Assembly: GCF_016865445.1 (NCBI RefSeq)
Contig: NZ_AP024412.1
Span: forward strand, 744,001 to 808,000
Length of the DNA stretch: 64,000 nucleotides
Direction: 5' to 3'
DNA from: Mariniplasma anaerobium
GTDB lineage: Bacteria > Bacillota_I > Bacilli_A > Acholeplasmatales > Acholeplasmataceae
Below the pieces are notes generated by a model, which worked only from the letters and a program-made list of their open reading frames with translations, was not told the origin of the DNA and made no database searches. Shown here one piece after another: positions 1 through 8,110 of this stretch. Within the stretch, counting starts at the first letter, position 1. Every line of letters starts with the position of its first letter. Made by a program: the position numbers and the translations under genes.

Positions 1-729
1 GATTTTATTAAGAAAAATATTGTTAGAGCAACGACGACTAAACGTGCTCAAAGTAGACGTAAGATGTTAGCTAAAATAGAAAGAATAAAAGCACCAGAAC
101 AATCGAGAAATTATCATTTTCATTTTCCATTGTCTAGAACGACTGGTAAAGATGTCTTTATATCAAATGACTTAGAAATTGGATATAGTGATTCTTTATT
201 GGAACCACTTAATATTGCGATATTAAAACAAGAAAAAGTCGCAATCACAGGTAAAAATGGTGTTGGTAAATCAACATTCATTAAAACTGTTTTAGATATT
301 ATTCCTAAACTTGCAGGTGAGTATCATTGGATAGATACAGCTCATATTGCATATTTTGAACAAGAGTCTAAATTTGAAGATGGGATAACACCATTTCAAG
401 TTGTTCATCATAGATATCAGCATTTCACAAAAAAGGATGTCATGAGTTTACTTGGTAATCACGGTATTGATTATGAGATGGCAACTAGAGATATTAATAC
501 ATTGTCAGGTGGAGAACAAACAAAAGTAAGACTAGCATTATTAAGACATCAAAAAGGAAATGTATTAATTCTAGATGAGCCTACGAATCATTTAGATTTT
601 GCGGCTAAAGAAGCATTGAAAGATGCATTAATAAATTATGAAGGAACTTTAATACTAGTTTCTCATGAAAAAGAATTTTATCAAGACATTTGCGATTATG
701 AAATTTCATTATACGAACCTGAAGAGTGA
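1..729 (+). CDS. ABC-F family ATPase, C-terminal part (5' end outside window)
   Basis: The reading frame is open from base 1, so the gene starts upstream. The visible part opens with the charged linker typical of ABC-F proteins (KRAQSRRKMLAKIERI). The second nucleotide-binding domain follows, with Walker A GKNGVGKST, signature LSGGEQ and Walker B VLILDEPTNHLD with its catalytic Glu. There is no membrane segment. ABC-F proteins act on ribosomes (translation factors or antibiotic-resistance proteins); which subfamily this is cannot be decided without the N-terminal half. An in-frame ATG at 64 is not the likely start because the linker precedes it. A terminator hairpin overlaps the stop codon. 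Confidence 0.9.
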   Translation, partial: DFIKKNIVRATTTKRAQSRRKMLAKIERIKAPEQSRNYHFHFPLSRTTGKDVFISNDLEIGYSDSLLEPLNIAILKQEKVAITGKNGVGKSTFIKTVLDIIPKLAGEYHWIDTAHIAYFEQESKFEDGITPFQVVHHRYQHFTKKDVMSLLGNHGIDYEMATRDINTLSGGEQTKVRLALLRHQKGNVLILDEPTNHLDFAAKEALKDALINYEGTLILVSHEKEFYQDICDYEISLYEPEE

Positions 730-762
730 AGATAAAGATTTATATTATCTTCACTTTTCTTT
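726..762 (+). terminator. Intrinsic terminator after the ABC-F gene
   Basis: Perfect 10-bp inverted repeat GTGAAGATAA (726-735) / TTATCTTCAC (745-754) followed by a T-rich tract. The left arm includes the stop codon. Confidence 0.75.
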
Positions 763-813
763 ACTCTTAAAGATTAATTTGTTATAATAAATATACCCCC
801 CCTATAGAGGGTA
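760..813 (+). promoter_or_regulatory. copZAcsoR promoter with CsoR-type operator
   Basis: A -35 like TTTACT (760-765) is 17 bp from an exact -10 TATAAT (783-788). Just downstream, over the expected transcription start, lies TACCC (794-798) N10 GGGTA (809-813) inside a C-run/G-run palindrome. GC-rich TACCC...GGGTA dyads are the known operators of CsoR copper sensors, and a csoR gene is the third gene of this operon. Copper-relieved autorepression is the inferred logic. Confidence 0.75.
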
Positions 814-830
814 GAAAGAAGGATGTATTT

Positions 831-1046
831 ATGATAACAAAAGAATATAATGTAACAGGAATGACTTGTCAAGGTTGTGCAAGTAGTGTCACTAGAGTTA
901 TTTCGAGAAATAAAGGTGTAGAAGACTGTGTAGTAAGACATATGGAAGGTGAAGTTGTTGTTACTTATGATGAAAGTCTAATTAACGATGAAAAAATCAT
1001 GTCACAAATCACTAGACTAGGATTTAAAGCTGAAGTCAAAGCATGA
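831..1046 (+). CDS. copZ: Copper chaperone CopZ-like HMA protein
   Basis: A 71-residue single heavy-metal-associated domain. The metal motif MTCQGC (MxCxxC) sits near residues 11-16. CopZ proteins bind Cu(I) in the cytosol and pass it to CopA or the sensor. It is the first gene of the copper operon, behind the CsoR-type operator, with SD AAAGAAGGA upstream. Its stop codon overlaps the start of copA by 4 bases (ATGA), so the two are probably translationally coupled. Confidence 0.9.
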   Translation: MITKEYNVTGMTCQGCASSVTRVISRNKGVEDCVVRHMEGEVVVTYDESLINDEKIMSQITRLGFKAEVKA

Positions 1047-3499
1047 AAACAGAAAAATTTGACATCATAGGCATGACTTGTGCTACATGTGCAAATTCCA
1101 TTGACCATGTATTAAAAGATCAAAAAGGTATCATTAAAGGTAATGTAAATTTAGCTAACGATACTGCAATTATAGAATTTGATGAGAGTGTTATATCGAT
1201 TCAAGGTGTCATTGAAACCATTGAAAGTGCAGGTTTTGATGCATCTTTAAAAAAAGAAAATATAAGAAAACTAACATTAACTATACAAGGTATGACTTGT
1301 GCAACGTGCGCAGGTAATGTTGACCATGCTGTTAAAAATTTAGAAGGTGTTAAAAGCGTTAATGTTAATATAGCAAATGATAAGATGACAGTAGAGTTTG
1401 ATGCTGATGTTTTAAAGTTAAGTCAAATCAAAAAAACAATTCAAGATATTGGCTATGATGCTTTATTAGATGAAGAGATTGATAAAACTGTTGATCCTGA
1501 TGTTATAAAAATGCAAAAAGCAAAGAAAAAGATGTTAACATCTGCATCTTTAACTGCAGTTATTATGACATTAATGATTATTCATATGTTTATTGTTCCT
1601 ATCCCTGGATATACAATTATAACAGCTACACTAGCTTTCCCTGTAGTCTTTATTTTAGGAGCTCATGTTCATAAGACTAGTTTTAAATCTTTAAAATCAG
1701 GGAGACCTAATATGGATGTTTTAGTTTCTCTAGGTTCTCTACCTCCATATTTAATAGGTTTATTAGGATTGTTTTTACCTATTACTACATTTATCGAAAT
1801 GGCATCTACAATTATGACATTTCATTTAATTGGTAAGTTTTTAGAAACAAGAGCAAAAGGCAAAGCATCAGAAGCAATTAAAAAGTTAATTGAACTTGGT
1901 GCAAAAACAGCATCGATTATTGTAGATGGACAAGAAATAGAAGTTTTAACAAGTGAGCTTTCTGTTAAAGATATTATGGTTATTAGACCTGGAGCCAAAA
2001 TACCAACTGATGGTATTATAGTCCAAGGACAATCTTTAATTGATGAATCACTTGCTACCGGAGAATCAATGCCAGTTAAAAGAGGTGTTGGCGATCCAGT
2101 TATTGGTGCAACCATTAATAAACAAGGTTTGTTAAAAGTTGAAGTTACTAAAACAGGTAATGATACATTCTTAGCTCAAATCATTGATCTTGTAGAAGCG
2201 TGTCAGGGATCTAAAGTTCCCATTCAAGCTTTTGCTGACAAAATAACAGGATATTTCGTTCCTGCAATTATGGTTATCACAGTATTAACATTTATATCAT
2301 TTAATGTTTTTCCTGAGTTTCATTTAAGTATTTTAAGAACTTTTGAAGGCATTCTTCCTTGGATTAATACCGATCAATCAACATTGACCTTATCCTTTGT
2401 GACTGCAACAGCCGTATTGGTTATTGCTTGTTCATGTGCGCTTGGTTTAGGCACGCCAACAGCATTAATGGTTGGTAGTGGAATAGGCGCTCAAAAAGGC
2501 ATTTTAATCCGTAATGGAGAGTCAGTACAAACCTTAAAAGATATTAAAGTCATTGCATTTGATAAAACAGGAACATTGACTTATGGTAAACCAGTTGTTA
2601 CGGATATAAAAAGTGATGATGATTTAAATCTATTAAGTATAGCTGCTTCATTAGAAGTTGGATCTGAACATGTTTTAGCTTCAGCAATCGTTGAAGAAGC
2701 TAAAACTAGAGATATTAAACTAAAAGATGTTAAACATTTTGAAGCTTTAACATCTAAAGGTATTAAAGGTAGTATTAATGATACGATGTATTATATTGGT
2801 AATAGAAGATTATCAGATGAACTTAACCTAGATTACAAAGCATATGAAGAAGATATGGTTAAACTTGAAGAACAAGCAAAAACTGTAATGATAGTTTCAT
2901 CAGATAAATCAGTTTTAGGAATCATTGCCGTGGCAGATGCTTTAAAAGATGAAGTAGCAGCTGTCATTAAAGCAATTGAATCAATGGGTATTAAAACAGC
3001 AATGATTACAGGTGATAACGAAAGAACAGCAAAAGCAATAGCAAAAAAAGCAGGAATCACACATGTTATTTCTAACGTGCTTCCTACTGGTAAAGTAGAT
3101 GAGATAAAAAAACTACAAGAAACTTATGGACTAGTCGCAATGGTCGGAGATGGTATTAATGATGCTCCTGCGTTAAAACAAGCAAACGTTGGTATTGCAA
3201 TAGGCACAGGGACTGATGTAGCTATAGAAGCTGCTGATGTAACTTTAGTTAGAGGACAATTAGCATCTATATTACAAGCAGTAGAATTATCTAAAGCGAT
3301 ATTTAGAAAGATAAAACAAAATTATTTCTGGGCATGGTTTTATAATGCAGTAGCTATTCCATTTGCAGTATTTGGATTACTACATCCAATGATTGGAGCA
3401 GCAGCAATGTCTATGAGTAGTTTAAATGTCATTTATAATTCATTAAGATTAAAAAAAGTAGATCTTAATAAACATTTGGAGGTTAGTTATGAAGCATGA
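1043..3499 (+). CDS. copA: P1B-type copper-transporting ATPase CopA, with altered CPC motif
   Basis: An 818-residue Cu+-exporting ATPase. Two N-terminal HMA domains each carry MTCATC. Membrane segments follow from about residue 165, then the actuator TGES, the phosphorylation motif DKTGTLT (D507), GDGINDAPAL in the P-domain, and C-terminal YN and MSMSS motifs expected in copper pumps. Two normally invariant prolines are changed. The transmembrane CPC motif reads C463-S464-C465 (TGT TCA TGT at 2429-2437), and the nucleotide-domain HP motif reads H543-V544. Both copper-ligand cysteines remain. Overlap with copZ (4 bases) and csoR (11 bases) indicates one operon. It is full length, so probably expressed, but its transport competence is uncertain. 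Confidence 0.92.
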   Translation: MKTEKFDIIGMTCATCANSIDHVLKDQKGIIKGNVNLANDTAIIEFDESVISIQGVIETIESAGFDASLKKENIRKLTLTIQGMTCATCAGNVDHAVKNLEGVKSVNVNIANDKMTVEFDADVLKLSQIKKTIQDIGYDALLDEEIDKTVDPDVIKMQKAKKKMLTSASLTAVIMTLMIIHMFIVPIPGYTIITATLAFPVVFILGAHVHKTSFKSLKSGRPNMDVLVSLGSLPPYLIGLLGLFLPITTFIEMASTIMTFHLIGKFLETRAKGKASEAIKKLIELGAKTASIIVDGQEIEVLTSELSVKDIMVIRPGAKIPTDGIIVQGQSLIDESLATGESMPVKRGVGDPVIGATINKQGLLKVEVTKTGNDTFLAQIIDLVEACQGSKVPIQAFADKITGYFVPAIMVITVLTFISFNVFPEFHLSILRTFEGILPWINTDQSTLTLSFVTATAVLVIACSCALGLGTPTALMVGSGIGAQKGILIRNGESVQTLKDIKVIAFDKTGTLTYGKPVVTDIKSDDDLNLLSIAASLEVGSEHVLASAIVEEAKTRDIKLKDVKHFEALTSKGIKGSINDTMYYIGNRRLSDELNLDYKAYEEDMVKLEEQAKTVMIVSSDKSVLGIIAVADALKDEVAAVIKAIESMGIKTAMITGDNERTAKAIAKKAGITHVISNVLPTGKVDEIKKLQETYGLVAMVGDGINDAPALKQANVGIAIGTGTDVAIEAADVTLVRGQLASILQAVELSKAIFRKIKQNYFWAWFYNAVAIPFAVFGLLHPMIGAAAMSMSSLNVIYNSLRLKKVDLNKHLEVSYEA

Positions 3500-3752
3500 T
3501 CACACTAAATCATTAAATGTGTTAAAAACTGCGAAAGGTCAAATTGAAGCAGTTATTAGAATGACTGAAGAAAATAGATATTGTGTTGATATTGCAAATC
3601 AAATTATGGCAGTTGAAGCATTATTAAAAAAAGCAAATCTACAAATCTTACAACAACATATAGAAACATGTGTTAAAGAATCTTTTGTAGATGGAACACA
3701 TGAAGAAAAAATAGAAGAAGTTATACAAATATTAAAAAAATATGTTAAATAA
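3489..3752 (+). CDS. csoR: Copper-sensing repressor CsoR
   Basis: An 87-residue all-helical DUF156/CsoR protein. The copper ligands C32, H57 and C61 are present with the classical spacing (25, then 4). CsoR tetramers bind a GC-rich dyad and release it when Cu(I) binds. It starts inside the end of copA with SD GGAGG at 3478-3482. It most likely autoregulates the operon through the dyad at 794-813. A terminator follows directly. Confidence 0.93.
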   Translation: MKHDHTKSLNVLKTAKGQIEAVIRMTEENRYCVDIANQIMAVEALLKKANLQILQQHIETCVKESFVDGTHEEKIEEVIQILKKYVK

Positions 3753-3764
3753 TTAAAGATAAAG

Positions 3765-3797
3765 AGCAAGACAATTCTATTTGTCTTGCTTTTTTGT
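3765..3797 (+). terminator. Intrinsic terminator of the copper operon
   Basis: AGCAAGACAA (3765-3774), 6-nt loop, TTGTCTTGCT (3781-3790), then a T-tract. Confidence 0.85.
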
Positions 3798-3885
3798 TTA
3801 GTTTGACTTAACTTTGAAACATTTTAAATTTATAATAATGATAAAATAAAATATAAAGTTAATTACCAGTTAAGTACAAACAACC

Positions 3886-3916
3886 TTGTTTTTTTGCGAA
3901 ACTTAATTATAATTAA
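3886..3916 (+). promoter_or_regulatory. Promoter and palindrome upstream of the XRE-type gene
   Basis: TTGTTT (3886-3891), 16 bp, TATAAT (3908-3913). The -10 lies inside a perfect 14-bp palindrome TTAATTATAATTAA (3903-3916), a possible site for the downstream HTH protein. SD AAGGAGG follows. The rest of 3798-3933 is AT-rich with no other clear feature. Confidence 0.45.
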
Positions 3917-3933
3917 ACTAAGGAGGCGATAAA

Positions 3934-5238
3934 ATGCCTGATGTAATAGATAATGTAAAAGTTGGGGAGTATATAAAAACACTACTAAAGAAAAATCATA
4001 TGACTCAAGATGATTTGGCACAAAAGTTAAATATATCTAAATCAGCTGTATCACAAAACTTAAGAGGTAAATCTACATTTGATATTCAAAACATGATTCG
4101 AATTGCAGAGATATTCAATATTACTCTAGATGATTTGTTAAGCCTTAAAACTAAACATGAAGAAGGTGTAATCTCGGAATATCAAAAGGTTGTCAATCAA
4201 GGACTTGTAGCCTTTAAATCTACAAAGGCCGACAATCTAAGAATTGATCAACCCGATATGTATGGAAAAGTTTTAGTCGATTACATAATAGAATCAAAGC
4301 ATTTAGAGATGTTTAATTACTTGAAAGATAATAATGTAAGTCTTGTAGAAGAACATTATCATCGTAGTCTTGATATTTATTTAGACGTTATAGTTTTTAT
4401 GCTTGAGCAAGATATTTCTGGTGTATTTAAATATATAGAAAAATACAAACAACTTAACAATACGTTCTTAATACATGATGAATTGTATAAGTTAAAAATA
4501 TGGGGATTGTTAAATCAAGTAAAATTTCAAGATATTGTTGAAAAAATATTTAAAGAAAATATAAAGGATAATCAAGTTAAATCATTTTTTAATAAAATTC
4601 AAGATCCTGGGTATTTGTCAAAAACTGACATGATTGATATTATCGCAAATTACAAGTTAAATAATACATTAGAAACTTATCTGAATATAATATATAAGGA
4701 TAGTCAGTTCTCATATCTTGTTAAAGAGTTTGTAAGATATGGGTATGAAGAGGGTATTGAATTATTGATTGATAAGGCTTTTAAAAAACCATTAGTATGG
4801 ATAAAAAAAGTAAGCATGGAAGTACAAGCTAGCATACTTGAAGTAATAAAATTAGAAAATGAAAAATTAATTTTAGAGTTTATAGATAAAAAGTTATATA
4901 CTGATTTAACTCAAGTTACTTTATTAGCCATAAAGAAAAATCTTAATAAAGTTACATCACATGTGATAAAAAACTACCATATGGATTTAAATTTTAGAAA
5001 AGTTGGGGAATCATGCATAGATGCAAACAATAAAGTTCTTCTAGAGGATATAAATCAATACTTTAATCAAAACGATTATGATTATTTTCTAAGTTATGTA
5101 AATGAAGAGGATATCTCGATGATGATATATCTGATAAAACATGGAGCAAAAATTGATGAAAAATATTACAATCTAAAAACGTTCAAAAAAATGAATTTGC
5201 TCATTAAATATCTATTAGATGAAGGAGATGAGAAATAA
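3934..5238 (+). CDS. XRE-family HTH protein with long helical C-terminal region
   Basis: A 434-residue protein. Residues about 8-68 form a helix-turn-helix of the Cro/C1 type (MTQDDLAQKLNISKSAVSQNLRGKS...IAEIFNITLDDLLSL). The remaining ~365 residues are mostly helical with spaced Leu/Ile pairs. The last ~60 (MIYLIKHGAKIDE...LLIKYLLDEGD) look ankyrin-like, as do some middle stretches, so a repeat-based interaction or sensing domain is likely. It shares one base (TAATG) with the next gene, a membrane protein, so the two are translationally coupled. Its target and ligand are unknown. Confidence 0.8.
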   Translation: MPDVIDNVKVGEYIKTLLKKNHMTQDDLAQKLNISKSAVSQNLRGKSTFDIQNMIRIAEIFNITLDDLLSLKTKHEEGVISEYQKVVNQGLVAFKSTKADNLRIDQPDMYGKVLVDYIIESKHLEMFNYLKDNNVSLVEEHYHRSLDIYLDVIVFMLEQDISGVFKYIEKYKQLNNTFLIHDELYKLKIWGLLNQVKFQDIVEKIFKENIKDNQVKSFFNKIQDPGYLSKTDMIDIIANYKLNNTLETYLNIIYKDSQFSYLVKEFVRYGYEEGIELLIDKAFKKPLVWIKKVSMEVQASILEVIKLENEKLILEFIDKKLYTDLTQVTLLAIKKNLNKVTSHVIKNYHMDLNFRKVGESCIDANNKVLLEDINQYFNQNDYDYFLSYVNEEDISMMIYLIKHGAKIDEKYYNLKTFKKMNLLIKYLLDEGDEK

Positions 5239-5918
5239 TGGAATTTATAAAAGAAAATTTTGAGATAATTGTTATTTTATTATTCATACTATTAATTGTA
5301 TTATCAGTCATTGTTTTAAGTTTTAATAAATATTTTGCAATGTATTTTTCAAATAAGAAATTCCACATTGCATCTCATTTTGAAATAGATGCAAAAGATG
5401 AGAATAAAATGTTTACAATAGATATATATAATAGAAATATAAATGATGTGAGACTTTCTGGATTTGGTTTTGTTTATAAAGATAGAAACATCGATTTTTA
5501 TAAATCGTATTTAGAACATAAGCAATTACCTGTTGATCACAAAGTCGTTATATCATCTAGAGATTATTTATCTACAAAAATTGAAATTAATACTTTAAAA
5601 AACATCATCTCAGATATTAATCACGGAAGTTTATATATGGATTCTCTACAAGCATATGTAACTGATTCACTAGGGTTAACAAGTAGAACTAATGCTAAAC
5701 AAATTAAAAGTCAAATAGAAGAAATCTTAAGATATGAAAAAAAGATGAAACATTTAGAAATTAAAAAACAAAAACAAAAACTTAAAAACGAAGCTAAGTT
5801 ATTTAAACAAAGAGCAATTATAGAAAGAAGAATAAAAAGAAAAGAACGACAAGCAAAAATCATTTTGGGATTTAAGAAAATGGTTTCAAAGGTCAAAGGA
5901 AATAAAAACAAGTCTTAA
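5238..5918 (+). CDS. Membrane-anchored protein of unknown function
   Basis: 226 residues. One strong N-terminal hydrophobic helix lies at about residues 8-30. A soluble middle part alternates short hydrophobic stretches (about 45-130). The C-terminal ~60 residues are very Lys/Arg-rich and probably a coiled coil (KKMKHLEIKKQKQKLK...). I do not recognise the family. SD AAGGAG lies inside the end of the upstream HTH gene and the genes overlap by one base. It may anchor or signal to that regulator. A shared bidirectional terminator separates it from ispG. Confidence 0.75.
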   Translation: MEFIKENFEIIVILLFILLIVLSVIVLSFNKYFAMYFSNKKFHIASHFEIDAKDENKMFTIDIYNRNINDVRLSGFGFVYKDRNIDFYKSYLEHKQLPVDHKVVISSRDYLSTKIEINTLKNIISDINHGSLYMDSLQAYVTDSLGLTSRTNAKQIKSQIEEILRYEKKMKHLEIKKQKQKLKNEAKLFKQRAIIERRIKRKERQAKIILGFKKMVSKVKGNKNKS

Positions 5919-5936
5919 AGTAGTCATGCTTGAAAT

Positions 5937-5973
5937 AAAAAGAACAAAAATGAATTCATCTTTGTTCTTTTTT
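5937..5973. terminator. Bidirectional terminator between the membrane gene and ispG
   Basis: AAAAGAACAAA and TTTGTTCTTTTTT flank a short spacer. A-runs and T-runs on both sides make it usable from both converging genes. Confidence 0.75.
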
Positions 5974-5977
5974 ATTA

Positions 5978-7036
5978 TTATTTATCATATATAGAATCAT
6001 CAAACTGATCAATTTCTTTAATCAATTCATCATATACTTCTGATTCTTTAATCTTTTTAATAATTTTACCTTTTCTAAATAAAATAGCTTCACCTTTACC
6101 ACCAGCAACACCTATATCAGCGTGTTTTGCTTCTCCGGGTCCATTAACTGCACACCCCATAATCGCAACATTAATAGTCTTATTGATTTGAAGCAAATAC
6201 TTTTCTATCTTTTTAGCAATATCAATCATATCATATTGAATTCTACCACAAGTAGGACAACTAATTAGATTAGGAACTTTATCCTTTAATCCTAAATTCT
6301 TTAAGATTTCTTTTGCTGCTTGAATCTCTAAAATAGGATTATCAGTTAGAGAAACTCTAATTGTGTTACCTATACCTTCATGAAGAAGTATACCTATGCC
6401 CATAGCGCTCTTAATTCCGCCGCTAAAAGCTGTTCCAGCTTCAGTTACACCTAAGTGAAGGGGATAGTTAAAAGTCTTTGCAGCCAGTCTATAAGTCTCA
6501 ATCATTAAATTCATATCAGTAGCTTTTAAAGATAGCGCAATATCATGAAAATCCATAGATTCTAAAATATCAACATGGGATTTAGCAACTTCGACCATAA
6601 GTTCTGGTGTTGGTTCAGCTCTTCCAGGAAGAGATCCACTATTGACTCCGATTCGAATTGGAATATGTTTTTCTTTGCATGCATTAACAACAAGTTCTAC
6701 ATGCTCTCTTTTGAGTATATTTCCCGGATTTAATCTGATTTTATCTGCACCATTTTCAATGGAAGCAAGTGCTAGTCTATAATCAAAATGGATGTCTGCA
6801 ACTAAAGGAATAGAAATTTGTTTTTTTATTTCCTTAATAGCTTTAGCATCTACTAAATCTAAGACAGCAACCCTTATGATTTCACAGCCAGCTTTTTCTA
6901 GCATCTTTATTTGCTTAACGGTTGCCTCTACATCTTTTGTATATGTGTTAGTCATGGACTGGATATAAACCTTATTATTTCCGCCCATTGTATAAGATCC
7001 TATCTTTATAGGATGAGTTTGTTCTCTTTGTAACAT
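5978..7036 (-). CDS. ispG: 4-hydroxy-3-methylbut-2-enyl diphosphate synthase IspG (GcpE)
   Basis: 352 residues from ATG at 7036. It catalyses the penultimate step of the MEP isoprenoid pathway, reducing MEcPP to HMBPP with a [4Fe-4S] cluster. N-terminal TIM-barrel motifs include YIQSMTNT and PLVADIHFDYRLA. The C-terminal cluster ligands are in SCPTCGR and MGCAVNGPGEA. The length fits the short bacterial form. A GTG at 7045 is in frame, but SD AGGTGA is placed for ATG 7036. A -10 TATAAT lies at 7059-7054. It stands alone here; other MEP genes are not in the window. Confidence 0.95.
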   Translation of the reverse strand: MLQREQTHPIKIGSYTMGGNNKVYIQSMTNTYTKDVEATVKQIKMLEKAGCEIIRVAVLDLVDAKAIKEIKKQISIPLVADIHFDYRLALASIENGADKIRLNPGNILKREHVELVVNACKEKHIPIRIGVNSGSLPGRAEPTPELMVEVAKSHVDILESMDFHDIALSLKATDMNLMIETYRLAAKTFNYPLHLGVTEAGTAFSGGIKSAMGIGILLHEGIGNTIRVSLTDNPILEIQAAKEILKNLGLKDKVPNLISCPTCGRIQYDMIDIAKKIEKYLLQINKTINVAIMGCAVNGPGEAKHADIGVAGGKGEAILFRKGKIIKKIKESEVYDELIKEIDQFDDSIYDK

Positions 7037-7138
7037 ATTTATCACCTAAAACTATTATAGAATAAACAACTAAAAAATGATAGTTTTTTACATAATCAAA
7101 AGAAAAAGAGCTAAAAAAAAATAAAAAGCATAAAATGA

Positions 7139-7167
7139 TTGAAATAAATGGGTGCATTTGATATAAT
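7139..7167 (+). promoter_or_regulatory. Promoter of rpmG
   Basis: TTGAAA (7139-7144), 17 bp, TATAAT (7162-7167), followed by SD GGAGGG at 7182-7187. Confidence 0.75.
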
Positions 7168-7193
7168 ATCTTCGTATGTTTGGAGGGATTGAC

Positions 7194-7343
7194 ATGAGAG
7201 ATCTTGTAAAACTGGTTTGTACTTCATGTGGCGATGAAAATTATCATACTGATAAAAATAAAAAAACTAAACCTGAACGTTTAGAATTTAAGAAATATTG
7301 CCCACGTGAAAGAAAATATACAATCCATAAAGAGAAGAAATAA
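7194..7343 (+). CDS. rpmG: Ribosomal protein L33
   Basis: A 49-residue protein of the large ribosomal subunit. It starts [13 protein letters not shown], continues through the family motif [25 protein letters not shown] and ends Lys-rich. The first CxxC is present and the second pair is reduced to CPRE, as in many Firmicutes L33 forms. It has its own promoter, a strong SD and a terminator just after the stop, so it is probably a single-gene transcript. Confidence 0.95.
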   Translation: MRDLVKLVCTSCGDENYHTDKNKKTKPERLEFKKYCPRERKYTIHKEKK

Positions 7344-7344
7344 G

Positions 7345-7367
7345 CTATTCTATGAATAGTTTTTTTT
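7345..7367 (+). terminator. Terminator after rpmG
   Basis: CTATTC (7345-7350), TAT loop, GAATAG (7354-7359), then eight T. Confidence 0.75.
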
Positions 7368-7374
7368 CTATCAT

Positions 7375-7989
7375 ATGAAAACATTTAAAGAAAATAAAAT
7401 ATTTGCACATAGTTTTTTACTATGTCGCTTTGATGTATGCTATTTAATTGATCCCTCACATGATTTAGAAAGCATAATCGAAGCATTAGAAGGCAGAAAA
7501 TTGGAAGGCATTTTATTGACACATGCACATATGGATCACGTTGAGTTAATCCATATGTTTGATTGTCCAATCTATATGCATTTAGATGATGCGCATTTGC
7601 TGTTTGAAGATCAATATAATGGATACCATCCTAATAAACACCCTTATATGAGAAAAGCTTTAAAACTTAAATATGTAGCTGATGGCACAAAGCTAGCTAT
7701 GGGTGATGGTTTTATAGAAGTTATTCATACACCAGGGCATACTAAAGGTAGTGTATGCTATTTATATGATTCTAAGTTATTTGCAGGAGATACTTTGTTT
7801 AGAGAAAGTGTTGGAAGACATGATTTGTATTCGGGTTCATTAGTTGAATTGAGGAAAAGTATCATTAAATTAATGAAATTGCCTGGTCAGACTAAGGTTT
7901 ATCCAGGACATGATGAAAATACAACGATAAGGTATGAACAAAAGCATAATCCCTATTATATAAAATGGGCAAAACAACAAAAAAAATGA
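7375..7989 (+). CDS. Metallo-beta-lactamase fold hydrolase (glyoxalase II-like)
   Basis: 204 residues. Metal-binding motifs are in order: THAHMDH (HxHxDH) near residue 50, HTPGHTKGS near 120, GDTLF near 140 and YPGHDENTT near 175. Such small MBL proteins hydrolyse thioesters (hydroxyacylglutathione-like) or related substrates; the substrate here is unknown. The ATG lies only 7 bases after the T-tract of the rpmG terminator and has no convincing Shine-Dalgarno, so the start is less certain than usual or translation is leaderless. A terminator follows. Confidence 0.85.
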   Translation: MKTFKENKIFAHSFLLCRFDVCYLIDPSHDLESIIEALEGRKLEGILLTHAHMDHVELIHMFDCPIYMHLDDAHLLFEDQYNGYHPNKHPYMRKALKLKYVADGTKLAMGDGFIEVIHTPGHTKGSVCYLYDSKLFAGDTLFRESVGRHDLYSGSLVELRKSIIKLMKLPGQTKVYPGHDENTTIRYEQKHNPYYIKWAKQQKK

Positions 7990-7990
7990 A

Positions 7991-8018
7991 AGCAAAATCA
8001 CATATTTTGCTTTTTTTT
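7991..8018 (+). terminator. Terminator after the MBL gene
   Basis: AGCAAAAT (7991-7998), 5-nt loop, ATTTTGCT (8004-8011), T-tract. Confidence 0.8.
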
Positions 8019-8024
8019 AATTAA

Positions 8025-8098
8025 ATAGCACATAACCCTTGACAGTGCCAAACAAATATTATACAATGATACTGGCACAAACCAAAATAGAGTGCTAA
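8025..8098 (+). promoter_or_regulatory. Heat-shock promoter with two CIRCE-like elements
   Basis: The promoter is TTGACA (8039-8044), 17 bp, TACAAT (8062-8067). Element 1 (8025-8051) is ATAGCACAT N9 CAGTGCCAA, matching 13 of 18 positions of the CIRCE consensus and covering the -35. Element 2 (8072-8098) is CTGGCACAA N9 GAGTGCTAA, matching 14 of 18, and covers the start site. Both keep the exact 9-base spacer. HrcA, encoded next, is the expected ligand. Confidence 0.8.
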
Positions 8099-8110
8099 AG
8101 AGGTGAATTG

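Noticed and set aside
2833-3060. 75-codon minus-strand frame inside copA
   Set aside because: Mirror frame of a coding region, with no SD, promoter or recognisable protein.
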